Made by a program: the position numbers and the translations under genes | The notes under the pieces: model-generated | What the model saw: the letters and a program-made list of their open reading frames with translations, nothing else | Databases searched by the model: none | What the model was told of the DNA's origin: nothing | Assembly (NCBI GenBank): GCA_028714615.1 | Contig: JAQTMA010000043.1 | Span: forward strand, 4,562-9,769 | From: Anaerolineaceae bacterium | GTDB lineage: Bacteria > Chloroflexota > Anaerolineae > Anaerolineales > Anaerolineaceae | Length of the DNA: 5,208 nucleotides | Direction of reading: 5' to 3' | In this document: positions 1-4,218 of the stretch, piece by piece | Position numbering within the stretch: position 1 is the stretch's first letter | Layout of the letters: each line of letters starts with the position of its first letter

Positions 1-21
1 TTCCGCTGGGAATGAACCGCA

Positions 22-672
22 TTACTCCCACGCAAATCCGACCGCCTGGAGAAAGGCGCGCGCGATGACCATGTGTCCCGCCAGGGTGGGATGCACGCGG
101 TCGGCGGATAAGTCCAGCGGATGGAGATGCTGTAACACCGCGTCAAAAGCCGCCTGCGTATCCACCAGGAGCGCGCGATAAGTTACCGCGAATTGCCGCA
201 CCACTGCTCCATACTGATCCATCATCGCGCGCATGCCATCTGCCCGATTGGGTTCGAGGACGTACGGCGTCATCAAAACCAGCCCTTTCAGCGCCGGTCG
301 GGTGGTCTGCAATAACCCATCCAGGGTGCGTGAGTATTCCTCCAACGACACCTGGGAGTCCGGTTGCAGAGGGGTATCGAAGTGCCGCCATACATCGTTT
401 ATTCCAATGAAGATGGACAACCAATCGGGTTGTAAATCCAATACATCCGATTGCCAGCGCCCCTGCAAATCGCGAACGGTGTTCCCGGAAATGCCCATAT
501 TGACCACCCGGATCCCGTGAGCCGGGTAACGGGCCATCAATAACCCGTCCACGAGACTCACATAACCATTCCCCAGGGCGCCAAATGAACCTTCTCCTAC
601 CGGACGGGCGCGGTCGCAATCTGTGATCGAGTCGCCAATCATTACGAATTTTTGGTTGGGCTGGACATTCAT
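22..672 (-). CDS. SGNH/GDSL-type esterase/lipase family hydrolase
   Basis: A 216-residue hydrolase of the SGNH/GDSL superfamily, which cleaves ester bonds in lipids, acetylated sugars or similar small substrates; the real substrate cannot be read from sequence. All four hallmark blocks are visible: block I GDSITD with nucleophile Ser15, block II GISGNT around residues 60-65, block III GIND at 90-93 with the oxyanion Asn92, and block V DRVHP with Asp191 and His194 completing the triad. The length is normal for a single-domain member and the protein looks complete. There is no signal peptide or membrane segment, so it should be cytoplasmic. The start at 672 places the conserved block I at the usual distance from the N-terminus; only a weak purine-rich stretch (GAGAAAAG) precedes it. 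It lies 30 bases after the CHAT-like gene on the same strand and is probably the last gene of that operon. No terminator is seen in the 21 bases left before the window edge. Confidence 0.95.
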   Translation of the reverse strand: MNVQPNQKFVMIGDSITDCDRARPVGEGSFGALGNGYVSLVDGLLMARYPAHGIRVVNMGISGNTVRDLQGRWQSDVLDLQPDWLSIFIGINDVWRHFDTPLQPDSQVSLEEYSRTLDGLLQTTRPALKGLVLMTPYVLEPNRADGMRAMMDQYGAVVRQFAVTYRALLVDTQAAFDAVLQHLHPLDLSADRVHPTLAGHMVIARAFLQAVGFAWE

Positions 673-702
673 ATGCTTTTCTCGTTAGTAGATAAAGGAT
701 TC

Positions 703-1248
703 TTAGTGAGTGCGATCAGGTTGCCATAATTTAAAGAGTGAACATTGGGCATCGTGCTTGCGTGACTCCTCCACTGCTTCCTCCAGCGATCGCTTTTCTG
801 CAAGAAAGTAATACAGGTGAATAGCAAATAGCAGGGCAGCATTCGCTTCCACGCCGGCGGTGGGTGCAACATAGGCTGTGCATCCACCACCCAGAAATGC
901 ACTGGCCAAAACTTCTGTTCCCGTCGCACATCCCAGGCTGACCACAATGTGACCGGGCAAGCGCACAATTTGCGCCAGTTCTTCTGCCTTTAGCGGATTC
1001 TGATAAGGGATGACGAACCCACCCTCATCACCATGACAAGAGAGAAGCATGAGGCGAAAGGTTGGGATATTGCCCCGCAGTATCTCCAGGAATTGAGGTC
1101 GAGAACCTACGCGGTGCATCTCGACGCGATAGTTGAAGCATTCCAGGACTTCCCGCAAAGTCATTCCTTCTAAATCTGAATAGGAGACCAAGACAATCGA
1201 TACGGGTTCCTGGATTCTGAGAGGAAAGTCATCCTTTTCCGCTTCCAT
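703..1248 (-). CDS. small standalone caspase/CHAT-like (clan CD) putative cysteine peptidase
   Basis: A 181-residue protein whose middle resembles the catalytic core of caspase-fold (clan CD) peptidases, especially CHAT domains. A hydrophobic strand ends in SCHGDEGGF, giving candidate catalytic His72. A second strand, IVVSLGCATG, gives candidate Cys107. These are followed by a Gly-rich AFLGGGCTAYVAP segment and a helix with a tyrosine pair (about 136-149), the order seen after the Cys in CHAT proteins. An N-terminal Rossmann-like strand (IVLVSYSD, 18-25) comes first. There are no fused TPR, WD40 or other sensor domains and no signal peptide. I recall similar Bacillota proteins carrying the label delta-aminolevulinic acid dehydratase; no feature of that enzyme is visible here. 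The start at 1248 is chosen because AGGAGG lies 6 bases upstream; a longer reading to 1443 would overlap the preceding gene by 133 bases. It sits between an NTF2-like gene and a GDSL esterase. Coding status is nearly certain; the peptidase call is fold-level inference, and it could be an inactive relative. Confidence 0.72.
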   Translation of the reverse strand: MEAEKDDFPLRIQEPVSIVLVSYSDLEGMTLREVLECFNYRVEMHRVGSRPQFLEILRGNIPTFRLMLLSCHGDEGGFVIPYQNPLKAEELAQIVRLPGHIVVSLGCATGTEVLASAFLGGGCTAYVAPTAGVEANAALLFAIHLYYFLAEKRSLEEAVEESRKHDAQCSLFKLWQPDRTH

Positions 1249-1254
1249 ACCAAA

Positions 1255-1260
1255 CCTCCT
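1255..1260 (-). promoter_or_regulatory. Shine-Dalgarno that fixes the CHAT-like gene start
   Basis: A perfect AGGAGG on the minus strand with 6 bases to the ATG at 1248. It decides between this start and the in-frame upstream ATG at 1443, which would add 65 low-complexity, Arg/Ser/Pro-rich residues read out of frame through the NTF2-like gene. The rest of the 62-base gap (1249-1310) shows no promoter or hairpin that I can support. Confidence 0.85.
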
Positions 1261-1310
1261 GGACGTGTCTTTTTCGCTCTGCCAGTTATGAACTTTGGGA
1301 AAGCTGCTTG

Positions 1311-1790
1311 CTAATCTTGATATTCTGGGTGGGAAGCGATGAACCGATCCAGCCGTTTTTGGGCTGTGGTCTGAACCTGCTGGCGAACGACCGGTGTCCA
1401 TCCGAGCGTCCAGCCAATTGGACCGAGCGCCATGCGGGCCCACCGCCAGAAATCAAACTGGTCTCGGTGCTGGATGATCGCCCCGCTTTGGAAAACAAAA
1501 GATGCCTCAACGATGTTGTGTACCTTTCGCCCGGTGGCTGAAAAAGTATAGCGCGCTTCCCAGTGGGCCTTACCTTGCTGGTCGTCCGCTTCGATAGCGC
1601 GGTAACTGATTTCCAGATCATTACCGGCCTCGCAGAGCATGCGCCACATCGCGCCAACTCGTTTGCCGGTGAGGGTGAAGACAGCATCCGAGAACTGAAT
1701 CGCTGGCGAGTAGCAGGCAATCATACCGGCATATTGATGTTGGCTGAAGCTGCTGTAAAACTGTTCAATAACCTTGCTATTTGGGTGCAT
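1311..1790 (-). CDS. NTF2-like / SnoaL-like domain protein
   Basis: A 159-residue protein of the NTF2-like cone-fold superfamily (SnoaL-like branch). The fold shows as an N-terminal helix pair (VIEQFYSSFSQHQYAGM, residues 7-23), then CYSPAIQFSDAVF, a helix around 43-55, and alternating beta strands with the typical late motif in which an acidic/His segment (IIQHRDQFDFWRWA, 105-118) lines the pocket. The C-terminal 40 residues are a basic, Trp-containing tail common in bacterial SnoaL-like proteins. Family members are isomerases, hydrolases or pure ligand binders, and no specific reaction can be assigned here. No signal peptide is seen, so it is probably cytoplasmic. The start at 1790 has a strong Shine-Dalgarno (AAAGGAG) 6 bases away. 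Its upstream neighbour is a decayed ATPase gene whose stop codon overlaps that Shine-Dalgarno. Downstream comes the CHAT-like gene after 62 bases, probably in the same transcript. Confidence 0.87.
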   Translation of the reverse strand: MHPNSKVIEQFYSSFSQHQYAGMIACYSPAIQFSDAVFTLTGKRVGAMWRMLCEAGNDLEISYRAIEADDQQGKAHWEARYTFSATGRKVHNIVEASFVFQSGAIIQHRDQFDFWRWARMALGPIGWTLGWTPVVRQQVQTTAQKRLDRFIASHPEYQD

Positions 1791-1796
1791 ACCTTT

Positions 1797-1803
1797 CTCC
1801 TTT
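1797..1803 (-). promoter_or_regulatory. Shine-Dalgarno of the NTF2-like gene, overlapping the relic's stop codon
   Basis: AAAGGAG on the minus strand, 6 bases before the ATG at 1790. Its first two bases are the last two of the TAA (1802-1804) that ends the ATPase/DUF4143 relic. The overlap means that transcription of the relic runs directly into the NTF2-like gene, with no room for a separate promoter between them. Confidence 0.8.
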
Positions 1804-2160
1804 AGAGCCTGTTCAACAGCAGGGCAACAACCCCCTGGCCAAGGGGGAGAATCCGATTGCCCGGATAAATCACATAACCCGACAGGGCATTTTCCTAAAA
1901 GTCGCGTTGGAAGGGATGGAGTTCCTTTGCCATATCTGGGTGGGGTGTTTTAGATAATTTGATTTCGATGGGGATCAGTCCGGATTGCGTTTCGATGACC
2001 AGGTCCACTTCCGAACCTGCCACAATACGCCAATGATTCAGCATAGATTCTTCTCCTCGGTGCAGGAACGTTTTGAATAGATCGACAACAATCCCATAGA
2101 AGTTTGGGGGGGCAGGCTGGATGTTTGCGGTTTTTCCCACGGGAAATAACTTTCGGTCAT
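1802..2160 (-). pseudogene. degraded AAA-family ATPase, DUF4143 C-terminal domain relic
   Basis: What remains of a gene for an ATP-binding protein with a C-terminal DUF4143 domain (restriction-endonuclease-like fold); intact members are roughly 380-430 residues. The recognisable part reads VVDLFKTFLHRGEES, then an HWR segment, then GSEVDLVIE and IPIEIKLS, supplying the Asp and the Glu-x-Lys pattern of the family. A TAG at 1895-1897 interrupts it. The same frame then continues for 30 residues (starting ENALSGYVIYPGN, ending with a VVALLLNRL tail) to a TAA at 1802, which matches the usual end of this family, so the TAG looks like a nonsense mutation. At the other end a good Shine-Dalgarno (GGTGGAG, 2166-2172) precedes an ATG at 2160 opening MTESYFPWEK, but that frame leaves the domain. 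One extra base in the run of seven C (2106-2112) would join them. The P-loop and about 300 residues are missing. Non-functional as an ATPase, in my view. Confidence 0.8.
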
Positions 2161-2172
2161 CCTGTCTCCACC

Positions 2173-2203
2173 TGTTATTTTGCAGTTATACTGCAAAATA
2201 ACA
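2173..2203. promoter_or_regulatory. 31-bp inverted repeat, probable operator for the minus-strand operon
   Basis: Two perfect 13-base arms, TGTTATTTTGCAG and its exact complement, flank TTATA; the pairing extends one base inward, leaving a 3-base loop. It lies just ahead of the Shine-Dalgarno and ATG of the relic gene, and its centre is the proposed -10 element. There is no T-run after the stem, so a rho-independent terminator is unlikely. It is best read as a binding site for a dimeric repressor. What binds it is unknown; autoregulation by the former gene product is only a guess. Confidence 0.7.
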
Positions 2204-2214
2204 CTTTCGTCCAA
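2185..2214 (-). promoter_or_regulatory. candidate sigma-70-type promoter for the minus-strand operon
   Basis: On the minus strand, TTGGAC (2209-2214) is followed after 18 bases by TATAAC (2185-2190). The -10 matches the consensus at five of six positions, the -35 only at three. The -10 lies in the middle of the 31-bp inverted repeat, which supports operator control. Transcription would run through the relic into the NTF2-like, CHAT-like and esterase genes. No other promoter for those genes stands out. Confidence 0.5.
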
Positions 2215-2378
2215 GCTCTTCTGTTGTGAAAATATTTCCCTGTTTGATGAACCTGGTGACTTATTCTCACTCTCCCCACCCGCCCAACCAACCCGCGATG
2301 GGTTGTGCAATCGCTCCGGCAGAAGACATCGCACTCCCCATTCTGGATAGCCCAAATCTATTGACAAGAATCGTGAAA
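2204..2378. other. divergent intergenic region between the two palindromes
   Basis: About 175 bases separate the minus-strand promoter/operator from the plus-strand one. It carries the -35 elements of both proposed promoters and otherwise no open frame that looks like a known protein. A pyrimidine-rich patch (about 2266-2293) and a weak 6-bp hairpin (2289-2294 with 2300-2305) are present, without features of a terminator or riboswitch. Confidence 0.5.
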
Positions 2379-2389
2379 CCTTGTAAGAT
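2361..2389 (+). promoter_or_regulatory. promoter of the AbrB-ABC exporter operon
   Basis: A perfect -35 TTGACA (2361-2366) is followed after the ideal 17 bases by TAAGAT (2384-2389), four of six matches to the -10 consensus. A transcript would begin near 2396, about 33 bases before the regulator's ATG. The -10 and the start point lie inside the 42-bp palindrome, so a protein bound there would block polymerase. Confidence 0.8.
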
Positions 2390-2420
2390 ATATCTTGTAT
2401 ACAAGATATATCTTACAAGG
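2379..2420. promoter_or_regulatory. perfect 42-bp palindrome, probable operator of the AbrB-ABC operon
   Basis: Two 21-base arms are exact reverse complements with no spacer. Inside, the 12-base palindrome AAGATATATCTT occurs twice (2385-2396 and 2403-2414), centre to centre 18 bases, around a central TTGTATACAA. This looks like two identical dimer sites side by side, suited to cooperative binding. It covers the -10 and the likely transcription start, and its right end (2417-2420) is part of the Shine-Dalgarno AAGGAG (2417-2422) of the regulator gene. The obvious candidate ligand is the AbrB-like protein encoded immediately downstream; that assignment is inference from position. Confidence 0.88.
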
Positions 2421-2428
2421 AGCAGTCC

Positions 2429-2677
2429 ATGACAAAACCACCTGAGGGTAAACGTTTTTACGGTGCGATCACCGTTAGCGATCGAGGGCAAATTGTCATC
2501 CCGGCGGATGCCAGGCGTGATTTCAATATTCTCGTCGGCGATAAATTGCTTGTGCTGGGCGACCTTGAACAAGGACTGGCTTTGATCAAAGCCTCCACAC
2601 TCCTTGAAAAGCAGCCGGGGCTCTTGGCAATCCTGGAGGCAAACATCGACTCTTCAAACACAGAGAAAAAGGAGTAA
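2429..2677 (+). CDS. AbrB/SpoVT (MazE-like) family transcriptional regulator
   Basis: An 82-residue DNA-binding protein of the AbrB/SpoVT swapped-hairpin family. The core at about residues 12-55 has the signature GAITVSDRGQIVIPADARR, followed by FNILVGDKLLVLGD and a GLALIK strand, matching the family pattern in which Arg and Gln of the first hairpin contact DNA as a dimer. The C-terminal third (about 56-82) is a short helix and charged tail that may mediate assembly or effector sensing. AAGGAG with 6 bases of spacing fixes the start. It is the first gene of an operon with an ABC ATPase (7-base gap) and a permease, and directly follows a perfect palindrome over the promoter, so it is most likely an autorepressor of the exporter. 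It is not paired with a visible toxin gene, which argues against an antitoxin role. Confidence 0.94.
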   Translation: MTKPPEGKRFYGAITVSDRGQIVIPADARRDFNILVGDKLLVLGDLEQGLALIKASTLLEKQPGLLAILEANIDSSNTEKKE

Positions 2678-2684
2678 TTCAGCG

Positions 2685-3527
2685 ATGGAAGTTCTTTCTG
2701 TAAAAGATCTAACGAAAGCGTATGAGAAATTTCAATTAAAAAATGTCTCCTTTTCAGTGGAACAAGGAAGAATTATGGGCTTTATCGGAAGAAATGGGGC
2801 CGGAAAGACAACGACGATGAAGTCTATCCTCAACCTGGTTCACCCGGATAGCGGATCAATCCAATTCTTTGGCATGGGTATGAAGGACCATGAATTTGAA
2901 ATCAAGCAACGGATTTCATTTATTTTCGGAGCAGAACACTTTTATTCTCAAAGTAAAATAAAAACTATCACGGGTGTTTACCAAAGATTCTATAAAACCT
3001 GGGATGAAGCTGTTTATCAGGCTTACCTTTCTCGTTTTGAGTTGGACCCTGGTAAAAAGATTAAGCAGCTTTCACAAGGGATGCGCATTAAATATGATCT
3101 GGCGCTTGCTCTATCTCACCATGCCGAGTTGTTTATTTTGGATGAACCAACCAGTGGGTTGGATCCGGTTTCTCGCGATGAGCTGCTGAATATTTTTGAG
3201 GAACTTGTGGATCACGAAGGAGCCAGCATTTTCTTTTCCACGCATATCACTTCTGATTTGGATAAGAATGCAGATGATATTACCTATATCAAAGATGGTG
3301 AGATTGTAGCCAGCCAGGAGAAAGACTCCTTTGTCGATTCCTATCGAATGGTGGAAGCAGCCACAGCCTTGTTACCCGAACCGCAAAGACAGAAGATTAT
3401 TGGATATCATGAGCGAAAAGGAGAATTTTCAGGGCTTCTGCGAAAAGACGATACGGAGAATTTCAAAGGTCTACATATATCACCGGCTGACTTGGAATCC
3501 ATCATGGTTTACACCGAAAGAAGGTAA
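2685..3527 (+). CDS. ABC transporter ATP-binding protein (ABC-2 exporter type)
   Basis: A 280-residue ATPase that powers an ABC-2-type exporter from the cytoplasmic face. Motifs in order: Walker A GRNGAGKTT (35-43, Lys41), the variant signature LSQGM (129-133), Walker B LFILDE with catalytic Glu154, D-loop SGLD (157-160) and the H-loop STH with His187. In the Q-loop position (FGAEHFY, 81-87) no glutamine is seen. The residues FYKTWDEA and a 60-residue C-terminal extension resemble the Bacillota YtrB/PmtA-type group, whose members export peptides or confer resistance; the substrate here is unknown. The start at 2685 is preferred because AAGGAG lies 10 bases upstream and the family begins with this short lead; an in-frame ATG at 2604 lies inside the regulator gene. 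The 7-base gap behind the regulator and 4-base gap to the permease suggest translational coupling. It is AT-richer than both flanking blocks. Confidence 0.97.
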   Translation: MEVLSVKDLTKAYEKFQLKNVSFSVEQGRIMGFIGRNGAGKTTTMKSILNLVHPDSGSIQFFGMGMKDHEFEIKQRISFIFGAEHFYSQSKIKTITGVYQRFYKTWDEAVYQAYLSRFELDPGKKIKQLSQGMRIKYDLALALSHHAELFILDEPTSGLDPVSRDELLNIFEELVDHEGASIFFSTHITSDLDKNADDITYIKDGEIVASQEKDSFVDSYRMVEAATALLPEPQRQKIIGYHERKGEFSGLLRKDDTENFKGLHISPADLESIMVYTERR

Positions 3528-3531
3528 GCAG

Positions 3532-4179
3532 ATGAAGAACTTATTGTACAAAGAATTCAAGTTGTCGGTTCACACGACCTGTTATATTTTTCTTCTCACG
3601 GCAGCTATGCTTTTAATTCCCAATTACCCGTACTACGTCGCCTTCTTCTATCAAACGTTGGGAATATTCTTTATATTTCTTAGCGGAAATGCCACAAACG
3701 ACATCTTCTTCACAACTTTGTTGCCGATTCGAAAAAAGGATGCAGTTAAAGCCCGGTTTGAGACCGTCATCCTCCTCGAGCTTCTGCAAATCATCGTAGC
3801 CGTTCCATTCATAATCCTGCGCAACATGATTCTTCCAGCAGAGAATCTGGCTGGAATGGAAGCAAATATTGCGCTCATTGGGCTGGTTTTTATCATGTTC
3901 GGAATTTTTAATAGTGTGTTTTTGCCAATGTTCTATAAATCAGCCTACCAGACCGGCATTCCCTACCTGATTTCTTGCGCCGCGATGGCCATATTTCTTG
4001 TGATCGCCGAGGTTGTCATTCAACTGAATCCAGCCTGGAAAGAAGCATTGGACACCACAAATATGGCTTATTTTCCACAACAGTTCGTGGTCTTTCTTGT
4101 AGGGATACTTGTTTTTGCGTTGTTTACCGCCATAGCCTATGCAAAGTCTGCTAAGGAATTTGAAAAATTGGATTTGTAA
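3532..4179 (+). CDS. ABC-2 type transporter permease
   Basis: A 215-residue integral membrane protein, the channel-forming partner of the ATPase just upstream. About six hydrophobic segments can be read: roughly 16-30, 35-52, 78-97, 112-132, 144-164 and 185-204. The short cytoplasmic N-terminus MKNLLYKEFKL and the loop NDIFFTTLLPIRKKDAVKAR (56-75) are typical of the ABC-2 family with DUF-type short permeases (ABC2_membrane_5-like), where that loop forms the coupling region. The start at 3532 has AGAAGG 7 bases upstream and lies 4 bases after the ATPase stop; a longer in-frame reading would overlap the ATPase gene by 200 bases. Only one permease is present, so the working transporter is presumably a homodimer of it with two ATPases. 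What it exports cannot be told; no precursor peptide gene is seen nearby. Confidence 0.94.
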   Translation: MKNLLYKEFKLSVHTTCYIFLLTAAMLLIPNYPYYVAFFYQTLGIFFIFLSGNATNDIFFTTLLPIRKKDAVKARFETVILLELLQIIVAVPFIILRNMILPAENLAGMEANIALIGLVFIMFGIFNSVFLPMFYKSAYQTGIPYLISCAAMAIFLVIAEVVIQLNPAWKEALDTTNMAYFPQQFVVFLVGILVFALFTAIAYAKSAKEFEKLDL

Positions 4180-4218
4180 TTCTTTCGATAAACTGGAGGG
4201 GGATGCTCGATTACGAGC
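4180..4218. other. convergent gap at a sharp composition break
   Basis: Thirty-nine bases separate the stop codons of the permease and the propeller gene. A small hairpin (GCTCG at 4205-4209 with CGAGC at 4214-4218) is present but has no T-run on either strand, so a terminator is not supported. GC content rises abruptly from the permease side to the propeller side, suggesting a recombination or insertion junction close by. Confidence 0.4.

Noticed and set aside
143..619. Other-frame open readings over the esterase gene, both strands
   Set aside because: They lack any family motif, while the GDSL frame carries all catalytic blocks.
1249..1443. Longer N-terminus for the CHAT-like protein
   Set aside because: It would overlap the NTF2-like gene by 133 bases, looks like out-of-frame sequence, and the internal ATG at 1248 has a perfect AGGAGG.
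1308..1805. Plus-strand open readings opposite the NTF2-like gene
   Set aside because: Composition looks random, with no Shine-Dalgarno and no recognisable domain.
2289..2305. Hairpin CAACCC/GGGTTG in the intergenic region
   Set aside because: It is a short 6-bp stem without a T-run, promoter context or conservation evidence; probably chance.
2267..2572. Minus-strand open reading across the AbrB promoter
   Set aside because: It runs through the palindrome and the regulator gene, has no domain, and conflicts with a well-supported plus-strand operon.
2429..2677. AbrB-like gene as an antitoxin of a toxin-antitoxin pair
   Set aside because: The next gene is an ABC ATPase and no MazF- or PIN-like toxin is present.
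4205..4218. Hairpin between the convergent genes as a terminator
   Set aside because: The stem is only 5 bp and no T-run follows on either strand.
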